Assembly: GCA_012522035.1 (NCBI GenBank)
Contig: JAAYLF010000063.1
Location: forward strand, 1 to 43,559
DNA: 43,559 nucleotides
Reading direction: 5' to 3'
Source: Clostridiaceae bacterium
Lineage (GTDB): Bacteria; Bacillota; Clostridia; UBA1212; DUPL01
Part shown: positions 32,671 through 40,552 of the stretch, piece after piece
Layout: each line of letters opens with the position of its first letter
Position numbering within the stretch: position 1 is the stretch's first letter
Position numbers and translations under genes: made by a program
The notes under the pieces: generated by a model
The model's input: the letters and a program-made list of their open reading frames with translations, nothing else
Database searches by the model: none
Told to the model about the DNA's origin: nothing

Positions 32671-33063
32671 TCATTCCACGGATGTAAACACAATTTCGAC
32701 AATACCAGCACTCTCAGAGCGCGTTATTCTGACTTCAAACACACTCTGCGGGTCTATTGAATAAGAGTCCGGATCGTATGCCTCCCCCTCATAAACACAG
32801 GATCCGTTTACCCTATCCCAAACCCTGATAACAGCACCTCCTTTTAATTCATAATACCGGATTGTCGATATTACATCCGCGCCCAGACATCTTGAGCCAT
32901 CCCGTAGATTGGGCAGCATCACCTCCTTTATCTTTTCACTGTAGTCGGCCTTTTCAGCCATGGTATTTAGAAGGTCGCTGTTCTGCCTGTATAAAGGTAT
33001 GATGAATATCAACAAAGACAAAACCAGCGCACCTATTACCACCTCTGCCACAACCTTGTCCAT
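32671..33063 (-). CDS. Small single-helix membrane protein 1 of the Tad-like cluster
   Basis: 130 residues from ATG 33063; the longer frame overlaps the tadC-like gene and lacks a better RBS. N-terminus MDKVVAEVVIGALVLSLLIFIIPLY has Glu7 at the edge of the helix, the position closest to a pilin Glu in this set. The rest is a beta-rich extracellular domain (AVIRVWDRVNGSCVYEGEAYDPDSY). It follows the tadC-like gene by 4 bases, and the strong hairpin lies just after its stop. Pseudopilin-like by context. Confidence 0.65.
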   Translation of the reverse strand: MDKVVAEVVIGALVLSLLIFIIPLYRQNSDLLNTMAEKADYSEKIKEVMLPNLRDGSRCLGADVISTIRYYELKGGAVIRVWDRVNGSCVYEGEAYDPDSYSIDPQSVFEVRITRSESAGIVEIVFTSVE

Positions 33064-33067
33064 GAAA

Positions 33068-33715
33068 TCACCATCCCAAACCACTGAATTCAAGCATTTT
33101 GATCCAGGGTGCCAACAGATATACAACAAGCACCGTTAAGGCAACAAACAATCCCAAAACTCCTACCACATTGATTAGCTCCACTTTTTTCTTAACTTTC
33201 CTTATGCTTTCCCTTTTCTCCCTTGCAAAATCATCCTTAATGGTTTTAACTGACAAATCAAAATCATAGTAGCATGCCATGTCAAGTTTTTCGTAAAAAA
33301 GCTTTACTTCCAAATCCTTTGCACCAGCTTTGAGTTCCTGGTAGAACATTTCAGTGTCAGTACTGCTTTTCTGGTGAGCTTCATATATCGCCACAAGATC
33401 CTTTTTAAAATGCTCCGACCTTGCTATCAGGGATTTCATGAGTTTTCCAAAGTCCACTGGTTTTACACTTCCGCATATAACAAACAGCTTTTTGAGAAAG
33501 TACAGTTCTTTTGAAAGTTTCGTCTTTAGGTAAACTTTTTTTAAATGCCTGTAGACCTCGGGTAAAAAGTAGCAAACGCAGCTTGCAATAATGATTCTGT
33601 ATATGTAAAGCAATTTATTAATTCTGCCATCCAACATCAAATCAGTAAAAAACATGGATAAACCAAATATGAGACATATTCCCATACAAACAACATTCAC
33701 TTTTATACGTTTCAT
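33068..33715 (-). CDS. TadC-like inner-membrane platform protein
   Basis: 215 residues, shorter than the typical roughly 300 of TadC. Two N-terminal hydrophobic helices (VNVVCMGICLIFGLSMFFTDL and INKLLYIYRIIIASCVCYF) and one C-terminal helix (NVVGVLGLFVALTVLVVYLLAPW) flank a cytoplasmic helical domain. That domain ends in a T2SF-like segment (FYEKLDMACYYDFDLSVKTIKDDFAREKRESIRK). AGAGAGG precedes the ATG; it starts 3 bases after tadB. With TadB it would form the platform on which the TadA ATPase acts. Assignment rests on order and topology. Confidence 0.65.
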   Translation of the reverse strand: MKRIKVNVVCMGICLIFGLSMFFTDLMLDGRINKLLYIYRIIIASCVCYFLPEVYRHLKKVYLKTKLSKELYFLKKLFVICGSVKPVDFGKLMKSLIARSEHFKKDLVAIYEAHQKSSTDTEMFYQELKAGAKDLEVKLFYEKLDMACYYDFDLSVKTIKDDFAREKRESIRKVKKKVELINVVGVLGLFVALTVLVVYLLAPWIKMLEFSGLGW

Positions 33716-33718
33716 ACT

Positions 33719-34678
33719 CTACGACCTCTCTATGACAAATATTAGAAAAGCAAAACCCACAAGCACCGCATAGTACAATAGTCCAAGCATTATGCCTTCT
33801 TTGCCTGAATAAAACTGCAAAGAATCAGCTCCCAACACCTTTTCATTAAAAATCCTCGTTGCTGGTACTGCAAAGGCAAAGGCAAGCCCCATTCCGATAT
33901 ACCCATAAGCTGTAGCACTCAGGTCTTTTCTGTTTTCTATGTCGTCTATAATATCTTCAAGCATGTCGTTGAACTGCGCTTTAACAACCTCGTCTCCTCC
34001 GTTGTAATATGCATGCCAAACAAGCTCCAGAAGAAGTGACATATGCATGTTGGAATACTTTTTATCAATGGATCCAAAAGTGTCCCTTATCCTGTCCATA
34101 TCATTCTGCTTAAGGGCATCATATATCCTGATCATATCACCCCTGATGCTCTTGTGAAAATCCTCGATGCTGACACCAATACACTTCACAATATTATTTA
34201 GGCTTGCATATCTTGCACTCAAAATCCTCAAGGTTTCAGGCATATGGCTTAAAAACCTTTTGTTGGCATACGAAGCAAGGAATATGAGGCTGAGGCTGAC
34301 AATGGATGCCAAAAGAAGAAGGTAGAAGATTGCAATATACCATAAAGGAAAGAAAGCCACTGTCAATACAACTGCAAGCATCAGAAAAACCAGGACAAAC
34401 AGTATCAAAAACAAAGCTGCATACCTCAGGTTCACTGCATAAGACCTGGCGGTGAATATGGAGAGTTTTAGAGACAAGTCCCTCATAAGTTTTTCCAGGA
34501 ATCTCGATCTGGCAAGGAAAGCACTAATCATGTCAACTCTTTTTTCAAACAATAGTTTTGCATTTACATTCCCATACTTTATTCTGTCCTTTAACTTTAC
34601 GACATAATAAATACCATATGAAAACACCACCACACCGCTTGCGGCACATATGAATACCAAAGGCAAATACTCAACCAT
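33719..34678 (-). CDS. TadB-like type II secretion F-domain membrane protein
   Basis: 319 residues from ATG 34678, which has AAGGGAG 8 bases upstream inside the tadA gene. One N-terminal helix, a central pair (AALFLILFVLVFLMLAVVLTVAFFPLWYIAIFYLLLLASIVSLSL) and a C-terminal helix (GIMLGLLYYAVLVGFAFLIFVI) match TadB topology. The T2SF-like cytoplasmic domain includes LPETLRILSARYA-like sequence (MPETLRILSARYASLNNIVKCI) and ends in DDIENRKDLSATAYGYIGMG. It overlaps tadA by 8 bases. Confidence 0.78.
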   Translation of the reverse strand: MVEYLPLVFICAASGVVVFSYGIYYVVKLKDRIKYGNVNAKLLFEKRVDMISAFLARSRFLEKLMRDLSLKLSIFTARSYAVNLRYAALFLILFVLVFLMLAVVLTVAFFPLWYIAIFYLLLLASIVSLSLIFLASYANKRFLSHMPETLRILSARYASLNNIVKCIGVSIEDFHKSIRGDMIRIYDALKQNDMDRIRDTFGSIDKKYSNMHMSLLLELVWHAYYNGGDEVVKAQFNDMLEDIIDDIENRKDLSATAYGYIGMGLAFAFAVPATRIFNEKVLGADSLQFYSGKEGIMLGLLYYAVLVGFAFLIFVIERS

Positions 34679-36323
34679 ACCCATGACTCCCTTCAAATAT
34701 CTTCAACCCTTCTTCAATTACCTCAGAACTTGCATACCTTGCTATCTTCTCAAGGTAGAAATTGGAGGGTCGCTCCTTGAACACCCAGTCCTCCCTTTCC
34801 ATGTCATAGCAGACTATCTCCCTAAGGTGGTACCTTCTTCCAAGAACAAGATCCTTAAGTGCCTTTATTCCTAGAATGTACAGCTTCTTTTCCATGTCAT
34901 GCCTGTCATTCTCATTTAATCCGAATTCGTAGTCGTCCCTATCTATGCATATCTCATGTATGCTCATCACCTTTATTCTTCCATACTTAAGCCTGCCCAG
35001 ATGAATAATCAAGTCAATACTGCCTGCAATATCCTCTTCTGCTGTATTTTTGTCTCTGTACATGGGTGTCCTGAGCATGAGATTCCTAAGGTTTGGAACA
35101 ACCTCATGAGGTGAAAAGGAATGCATGGTTGCACACACGCCGGCATTCAGCCTCAATGCGCTGTTTACAAGTTCCGCCACCTCTTCAGGCATGGTAATCT
35201 CGCTGACACACAGAACATCCCTTGAAGTCTTTAATAGATAGGCAAAGCATTCCGAGAGGCTCTTCTTGTCATTTTCTACAAGAGTAATCACATTCATTGA
35301 CGGATACTTCCGGCTTACCTGCAGCTCATTCTGCATGTCCAATATTCCAATCCCCCAGGAATCCGGATACTTTTCCAACATTGACAAAAGAAAAGTACTC
35401 TTTCCCACCCCCATGTCAGAACCAGTGACAAAAAAGCTGCCTCTTCCTGCCTGGTTCATGATAAGGAACCGGTAAATCCCATCATTGATGGTCATATACT
35501 TGTCCCTCATTTCTTCAAGCGTAATATTCTTCAAGTTGAAAATTCTCTCGTTATAGTATGTATCTTCATTGCCTGGAGTTACTTCGTATCCTGCCACACT
35601 TATTCTGTTAAAGTTGTTCTTGGAAGTTACAACAATTGGATTTTGCCTGTCGTAGTTCAATGATGAGTTCTGTGTAGTTTTCTTCTGAATGTTCAGTATC
35701 GTTCCAACACTGTCAAAGGACAAAAACATAAGCCTTATCTTTCTGCCCTTGTATGTAACATAAACATAATCCTTGTTGAGAACACCTATTTCGTTAATAT
35801 CCTGGTACTGCAAACTGTCTATACAGTCCTGTCCATAGGCAAACGCATACAAAAGGATGGACAAAAATATGCATCTTTCCCTTTTGCTTTTGTATCTCTT
35901 TGTTATTGAACCGTCTTTATCCTCATTCCTTACCATCTCCCTCAGCTCCACCCAGGTAAGAACATCTCCCACGCTGTATTTGTCAATCATTTCTCCCAAT
36001 CTTCTATTCTCCAGCAAGAACTCAAACACTATCTGCGGATCATTTTCAAGAATATTGTCAAAGTTGATAATCCCAACCGTTTCCTTGTCAACGTCAAAAA
36101 GTTTTCCTGATGACAAAACCCTTACGTAATAGTCGACTATATTGTTCCTTGCGTCCACATCCCCTCTTGCAGCCATGTCCTTGAGCTCCGTCATCATGTT
36201 TATCGCAGACTCGGCTTGTTTCAAGTCCACATGGTAAACGGACATGTAAAGCTCCACATCCGTAAGGATTCCCGACACCCGGTTAAGAAGCCTTGTCCAT
36301 CTGATATCCTTTGCAAGACTCAT
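34671..36323 (-). CDS. tadA: TadA/CpaF-family secretion ATPase
   Basis: 550-residue VirB11/PulE-type ATPase that powers pilus or fibre assembly. Walker A GSDMGVGKST is around residues 300-309. The Asp-box region DILNMQNEL-like (GILDMQNELQVSRKYP) and the Walker B/His-box region DVLCVSEITMPEEVAELVNSALRLNAGVCATMHSFSPHEVVPNLRNLM follow; the usual GEIR reads SEIT, but the TMHS histidine box is intact. The N-terminal 200 residues are helical and larger than in many CpaF proteins. AAGGTGAG precedes the ATG, which overlaps the CpaB-like gene by 4 bases. Confidence 0.88.
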   Translation of the reverse strand: MSLAKDIRWTRLLNRVSGILTDVELYMSVYHVDLKQAESAINMMTELKDMAARGDVDARNNIVDYYVRVLSSGKLFDVDKETVGIINFDNILENDPQIVFEFLLENRRLGEMIDKYSVGDVLTWVELREMVRNEDKDGSITKRYKSKRERCIFLSILLYAFAYGQDCIDSLQYQDINEIGVLNKDYVYVTYKGRKIRLMFLSFDSVGTILNIQKKTTQNSSLNYDRQNPIVVTSKNNFNRISVAGYEVTPGNEDTYYNERIFNLKNITLEEMRDKYMTINDGIYRFLIMNQAGRGSFFVTGSDMGVGKSTFLLSMLEKYPDSWGIGILDMQNELQVSRKYPSMNVITLVENDKKSLSECFAYLLKTSRDVLCVSEITMPEEVAELVNSALRLNAGVCATMHSFSPHEVVPNLRNLMLRTPMYRDKNTAEEDIAGSIDLIIHLGRLKYGRIKVMSIHEICIDRDDYEFGLNENDRHDMEKKLYILGIKALKDLVLGRRYHLREIVCYDMEREDWVFKERPSNFYLEKIARYASSEVIEEGLKIFEGSHGYG

Positions 36324-37009
36324 GAATAACTCACCTTGTTTACAAGATGCAGCCTTGTGTCCAAATAACCTGTCAATAGAGCATTGTTAAGCAGTCTGAA
36401 CTCCTCTTCATTTACTGCAAGAATTATGGTGTAAAAACCATTGCTGTCCTTCAAATACTCCCATTTGCCATTTACATTCGTACACAATATATCGTAAATC
36501 CTTATCTTGCTTATTACTTCCTGGTATGAACCGTCCGGATATCTTGCAATTATGTCCACATAATTTCCCTTCATAGCAAGTTCTCCCACCAAGCTTTTAA
36601 CCTTGAATTCCTTAAGCCTTCTGGTAATCGAAAATTCTTCCTCATTCTGTCCAACAAAATCAAAAGACATTTGCTGTCCCTTAACAACCGTATACTTTAG
36701 CATTTTGTCTTTTATCAAATCAAAATTATAAACAGCATTCTCAACCATCAAATTTGCAGGCACTTTAACAACCTCAAAATTATCTCTGTTCACTTCCGTT
36801 ATTATCACTCCTGCCATAAGAGGAGTCTCTCCTTTGTACGTCAGCACATCTACAAACGCACCCGCACTTTGTCTGTACATCTCCTCGTACACAAGGGATG
36901 TTTTCTTCTTAACCTGAGGTATAATCAAAAAGGTGTACAGCGCCGCCAAAAGAGCAAGAGACGCAAGATAAATCGCCACCGTAAAGAAAGCACCCTTCTT
37001 CACAACCAT
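36320..37009 (-). CDS. CpaB/RcpC-like SAF-domain membrane protein
   Basis: 229 residues from ATG 37009, whose first base is the last base of the preceding stop codon; AGGAGG is very close (3 bases), so GTG at 37003 could also be used. A membrane helix (about 6-30) is followed by a SAF-like beta-clip (GVIITEVNRDNFEVVKVPANLMVENAV... KYTVVKGQQMSFDFV) and a second beta region (KVKSLVGELAMKGNYVDIIARYPDGSYQEVI). In Tad systems CpaB/RcpC is an envelope component. Here, with no outer membrane expected, it may bind peptidoglycan. Confidence 0.68.
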   Translation of the reverse strand: MVVKKGAFFTVAIYLASLALLAALYTFLIIPQVKKKTSLVYEEMYRQSAGAFVDVLTYKGETPLMAGVIITEVNRDNFEVVKVPANLMVENAVYNFDLIKDKMLKYTVVKGQQMSFDFVGQNEEEFSITRRLKEFKVKSLVGELAMKGNYVDIIARYPDGSYQEVISKIRIYDILCTNVNGKWEYLKDSNGFYTIILAVNEEEFRLLNNALLTGYLDTRLHLVNKVSYS

Positions 37010-38580
37010 CAACCTCCTACCTGCATCAGCTTTGAAATAACGGTATCGTAACTTGACGCAATGTCGCTTACATCATCATTAACATAATAGCTTCCCTTGA
37101 CATTTCTCGAGACAAGTCTTCTTCTGTCATACGGTATTGCACCCAAATACTTGCTTCTCCCCACAATCATGGAAATACCAGACTCAGGCAGACTTACCTT
37201 GTCTATGTAATCCCAGGCCACATACCTTAAGTTTTCCTCCGATATGTATCCCTTTTGCGACAACCTGTTATAATATGCACAGCACAATTGTATGTCGTCA
37301 ACATTGGCATAGGGAACTGCAATTACATAATCTGAATTAAGCATCATTGCATTCTTTAAAGGTGACAATAGTTTTTCTTCCGCCGCTACTATGACTAAAT
37401 CAAAATTGTTGTATGCCCAGTTGCAGAAGTTCCTTACATCCCTGACATCATGGATTTCCAGTTCGTCAAAAACGCCACTTCGCGCAATGTATAAGTTGCT
37501 GTTTGTATCAAAGTTCTTCAAAAGCCCGCGTCTGACCCATTCTCTTGCACTTCTTCCAAGATACGTCTTCATCCCGTAATTCAGGCTGAAGATATCGCTT
37601 TCCGACACAAAGGACGCATTTGACGTGCCGGATAGATAATACGCTATAATATTGTCCGTTTCTGCAAGCTCGAATATGGCTGTCTTGTAGTTGAAGAAAG
37701 CTGCCGCCACATACGCAAGCTCGCAGGCAAAACCCATATTGCCATCCACGGTAACTACAATTCTCTTGTACCTGTTTACATACCTCACCGTATTAATTGT
37801 TGCCTTCACAGAAACAGATTCCTTTTTTCCACCCTCTTTAAGAAGTGTAATTTCCCTCTTAAGTTCTTTCACACCAGAATGTCTGTCTTCAGGCTCAAAC
37901 TTCATACATTTCTCAATGACTTTTCCAAGCTTTCCATATTCCTTAAGCCTTTTTCTGTTTACTGGAGGTTTACCGGACATCGAATAAAGAAGCACTGCTC
38001 CAATTGAATAGATGTCACTTGACAGAATGGGTTTGCCATACAAAACTTCCGGCGCCGAATATATTTCAGTACCAAGAACTTTTGTAGTATAGTCCTCAAT
38101 ATTCACAGCGTTGTCTGACATGTGGTACGAAGCTTCAAAGTCGCAAAGCCATATTCTTTCAAAGCTTGCATCCACCAGGATGTTGGACGGCTTCAGATCT
38201 ATAAAAGCGTAGGGACCGTCGGAGTGTTCATGCATTTTTGCAATCGCATCACACAGAAGCAAACCTAAATCCATGCACTGTTTTTCATCAATGCATCCAT
38301 TTTCTTTTATGTAATCTTCCAAGGTAACGGCATCTATCCATTCACGGACAAGATACCTATAATCACCTTCTTCGAAGCTGCATATGAACCTCGGCACAAA
38401 ATCAAAGGAGAATGAACTAACAACTTTAACCTCATTAAAACCGCAAACATCATCACGGTCCCAACGCTTTATGCATACCTCCTTGCTTGTTGCCATATCA
38501 ATCGCTCGTTTAACCTTGTCAGACGATGTATCGTCAATAACCTTAAAGCGCTCACTCAGGCATACTTTCAGCTCACTCAC
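37009..38580 (-). CDS. Fusion of Hanks-type Ser/Thr kinase domain and CpaE/TadZ-like domain
   Basis: 523 residues from GTG 38580 (AGGTGG 6 bases upstream). Residues about 10-248 form a protein-kinase domain: Lys38 in CIKRW, catalytic Asp128, Lys130 and Asn133 in FIDLKPSNIL (His of HRD is Phe), D147-F-E in place of DFG, SAPE at 175-178, SSDIYSIG with D189, and Arg233. The glycine-rich loop reads DDTSSDKV and lacks glycines. Residues about 270-520 follow the MinD/ParA-like fold of CpaE/TadZ: a first strand with degenerate Walker A (VTVDGNMGFAC, no Lys) and NFDLVIVAAEEKLLSPLKNAMMLNSDYVIAV. TadZ normally positions Tad pili; here a kinase replaces the receiver-like N-domain. It is the first gene of the cluster. 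Confidence 0.75.
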   Translation of the reverse strand: MSELKVCLSERFKVIDDTSSDKVKRAIDMATSKEVCIKRWDRDDVCGFNEVKVVSSFSFDFVPRFICSFEEGDYRYLVREWIDAVTLEDYIKENGCIDEKQCMDLGLLLCDAIAKMHEHSDGPYAFIDLKPSNILVDASFERIWLCDFEASYHMSDNAVNIEDYTTKVLGTEIYSAPEVLYGKPILSSDIYSIGAVLLYSMSGKPPVNRKRLKEYGKLGKVIEKCMKFEPEDRHSGVKELKREITLLKEGGKKESVSVKATINTVRYVNRYKRIVVTVDGNMGFACELAYVAAAFFNYKTAIFELAETDNIIAYYLSGTSNASFVSESDIFSLNYGMKTYLGRSAREWVRRGLLKNFDTNSNLYIARSGVFDELEIHDVRDVRNFCNWAYNNFDLVIVAAEEKLLSPLKNAMMLNSDYVIAVPYANVDDIQLCCAYYNRLSQKGYISEENLRYVAWDYIDKVSLPESGISMIVGRSKYLGAIPYDRRRLVSRNVKGSYYVNDDVSDIASSYDTVISKLMQVGG

Positions 38581-38650
38581 GAATAACCACCTGCTTCGGT
38601 TTTTAGTTACGAATTTATGATAGCAGGCGTTTTTACCAAAGTCCAGTTTA

Positions 38651-38667
38651 GGCTTATTTCCCAAAAC
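38651..38667. repeat. 17-bp direct repeat, copy 1
   Basis: GGCTTATTTCCCAAAAC on the plus strand, identical to copy 2 at 38740-38756. Flanking AT-rich bases are also alike. It lies in the leader region of the kinase-TadZ gene. Confidence 0.85.
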
Positions 38668-38696
38668 TGATTTTTAGTTTTGCATTGTATATAAAC

Positions 38697-38729
38697 AAAA
38701 AAACACCGTATCCTGCAAGAAATACGGTG
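38697..38729 (-). terminator. Rho-independent terminator of the amidase gene
   Basis: Minus strand CACCGTAT (38722-38729) pairs perfectly with ATACGGTG (38704-38711), loop of ten, then seven T (38697-38703). It separates the amidase from the Tad-like cluster. Confidence 0.9.
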
Positions 38730-38739
38730 AAAAGGCTTT

Positions 38740-38756
38740 GGCTTATTTCCCAAAAC
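38740..38756. repeat. 17-bp direct repeat, copy 2
   Basis: Second identical copy of GGCTTATTTCCCAAAAC, 89 bases from copy 1, between the amidase stop and its terminator. The two copies bracket the terminator. Confidence 0.85.
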
Positions 38757-38791
38757 GCCAGTTTTTGATTTTTTATGAGAAAAAATTTTTA

Positions 38792-39580
38792 TTAATTTGG
38801 CTTGGAAGTTGCATTTGGCTTGGATGAGGGACCTGGTTTTGGCACATTTACTGTAAAGTATTTGTCTATACCCAGCTTTATGGCATTTGCAAGCTTGGAC
38901 TGATAGGCATCGTCAATTAATTTCTTCTCTTCCGCCTCGTTGGACAGGAAACCGCATTCAACTATGACTGTTGTTACCTTGCAATCCTTTGTAATGATAA
39001 TGTCCTCGCTTTTCATTAGTGCTTCCCTCTTGTTGGAAGGATCCACATGCTCCCTCAAGGCATCCTGTATGCTAATCGCAAGCTTTTTGCTGGCAGGAGA
39101 ATTCTTTGTATAGAAGACTTGTGCTCCGGAATACTTCGTCTGCTTGAACCCATTCATATGAATACTTACAACAATATCGGCATTGGACTCATCCATTATC
39201 TTCTTCCTGTGCAGCAAATCCTGCCTTCTTTTTGCAGTATTGGACAGATTGTCGCCTTCGTAAACGAGAACATCCTCCGTCCTTGTCATAATTACAGTAT
39301 ACCCTGCTTTTTCCAGCAGCTCCTTGAGTTTGAAAGCAATTGCAAGATTCAAATCCTTTTCCTTGGCACCGCTGTACATGCTCGTGGCACCAGGATCCTC
39401 TCCACCATGTCCCGGATCCAGAACAACCACTTTCCCTTTAGTGTTTAATGTTGGCATTGTGGACGCTTCCACGCCATCTTTCTTGTTGCTTAGTCCCAAA
39501 TTGACACCAATAATACCGAGTACAAGTACAAATATCAGAACACTCAGCATTATGTTGCTTCTTTTCAATATTACTATCAA
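38792..39580 (-). CDS. cwlD: N-acetylmuramoyl-L-alanine amidase (Amidase_3), CwlD-like
   Basis: 262 residues from TTG 39580 (GGGGG 8 bases upstream). GTG 39589 is inside the Shine-Dalgarno, and ATG 39550 is a further option. One N-terminal membrane or signal helix (about 9-29), then the zinc amidase: VVLDPGHGGEDPGA (first zinc His), KEKDLNLAIAFKLKELLEKAGYTVIMTRTED, SIHMNG (second His) and VIVECGFLSNEAEEKKL (catalytic Glu). Size and single-domain form fit CwlD, which makes the muramic-delta-lactam of spore cortex; a vegetative amidase is possible. The C-terminus is a Pro/Lys/Ser tail. Its start site is covered by a potential hairpin (39586-39632). Confidence 0.85.
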   Translation of the reverse strand: MIVILKRSNIMLSVLIFVLVLGIIGVNLGLSNKKDGVEASTMPTLNTKGKVVVLDPGHGGEDPGATSMYSGAKEKDLNLAIAFKLKELLEKAGYTVIMTRTEDVLVYEGDNLSNTAKRRQDLLHRKKIMDESNADIVVSIHMNGFKQTKYSGAQVFYTKNSPASKKLAISIQDALREHVDPSNKREALMKSEDIIITKDCKVTTVIVECGFLSNEAEEKKLIDDAYQSKLANAIKLGIDKYFTVNVPKPGPSSKPNATSKPN

Positions 39581-39585
39581 TGATG

Positions 39586-39632
39586 ACACCCCCTGTCATA
39601 CCTTTTGATAAAGCATATTCAGAAGGGGGTGT
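39586..39632 (-). promoter_or_regulatory. Inverted repeat that can mask the amidase Shine-Dalgarno
   Basis: Minus strand ACACCCCCT (39624-39632) is the exact complement of AGGGGGTGT (39586-39594), nine pairs across a 29-base loop. The right arm is the Shine-Dalgarno of the amidase gene and includes the GTG. No U-tract follows, so control would be at translation. A small competing hairpin, GACA-GGGGG-TGTC, would instead expose the G-run in its loop. Confidence 0.65.
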
Positions 39633-39639
39633 AAATATA

Positions 39640-40551
39640 CTAGAAATTTTTCAAATCTTCCACATTTCCGCCCATTTGCTCTATGGTGTTAACAACACCG
39701 AAGAAGGACCAATTCAGTTCTTTCCTCTGCTCTTCACTCATCTCGAAACTATTCACAAGTCTATTCCTAAGATCCATGGCATACTTTCTTAAAAGAGGAA
39801 CGGCTCTGGAATCACCGTATTCAGCAAACATATAGGCAGCGAGATGCTTGACACCATCATCGTTTATTTTCTTGAAGCATCTTCTAAGACATTTGTATGT
39901 ATCATCACTTTTGTGCTTTGTTATTACATACAGAAGATTCAGATACTTCATATCAATTTCATCAATATCATTCAGATGACCAATCACCTTGTCAAAAGTC
40001 TGCATTTTAACAAGACTTTCGACAATATATTCCAGAATATTGTCGTTGGCAGGATGGCACTTTTTGATAGCTTCTAAAAGATCATCCGCCAAATCCTCAT
40101 AAGCCTGGCTTAAAACCACCGCCTGACTGTACAATTCAAAAGCCTCGTAATCATCCTTCTCGCTGTATGCCTCATGATACGACTTTGCAATCACATCATC
40201 CTGCAGTATCTTTTTCACACAAGGCTTGGTAAACTCTATTTCACTCAAGTAGTCTACAAAGAACTTGGGGGCCAGAATAATAAGATTTAGAGAAACAAGC
40301 TTTATAACCTCATATGTCTCTTCCTCATTTTCAGGCTTCTTAAGACTGTACAAATACTCTTTTGGAGTTGCTCCCAATTCTTCATTAAAGGAATTGAACC
40401 ATTCTTCCGTAATATTGTCGATATAACCGGTATAATCGTCAAGACCGTCATCAAACTTTTCCAGCATGTCACTGTTGTGATATGGATTAATGTCCGATAT
40501 ATATTTTGCATACTGTTTTACAAGTGTTTCCATTGTCCTGTTTTCTTCCAT
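39640..40551 (-). CDS. Helical-repeat hypothetical protein
   Basis: 303 residues from ATG 40551 (AAAGGAG 6 bases upstream). All-helical and acidic, with tandem helix pairs from about residue 90 to 290 (VIAKSYHEAYSEKDDYEAFELYSQAVVLSQAYEDLADDLLEAI, VKHLAAYMFAEYGDSRAVPLLRKYA) that look like HEAT or TPR-type repeats. No membrane helix. It starts 1 base before the stop of the membrane-protein gene, so the two are co-transcribed. It is probably a scaffold or binding protein; no partner can be named. Confidence 0.65.
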   Translation of the reverse strand: MEENRTMETLVKQYAKYISDINPYHNSDMLEKFDDGLDDYTGYIDNITEEWFNSFNEELGATPKEYLYSLKKPENEEETYEVIKLVSLNLIILAPKFFVDYLSEIEFTKPCVKKILQDDVIAKSYHEAYSEKDDYEAFELYSQAVVLSQAYEDLADDLLEAIKKCHPANDNILEYIVESLVKMQTFDKVIGHLNDIDEIDMKYLNLLYVITKHKSDDTYKCLRRCFKKINDDGVKHLAAYMFAEYGDSRAVPLLRKYAMDLRNRLVNSFEMSEEQRKELNWSFFGVVNTIEQMGGNVEDLKNF

Positions 40552-40552
40552 C

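Noticed and set aside
30842..38580. Classical type IV pilus or competence operon
   Set aside because: The ATPase is of the TadA/CpaF type with TadB/TadC-like platform genes and a CpaB-like protein. No PilM/N/O or FTLIE-type prepilins are present.
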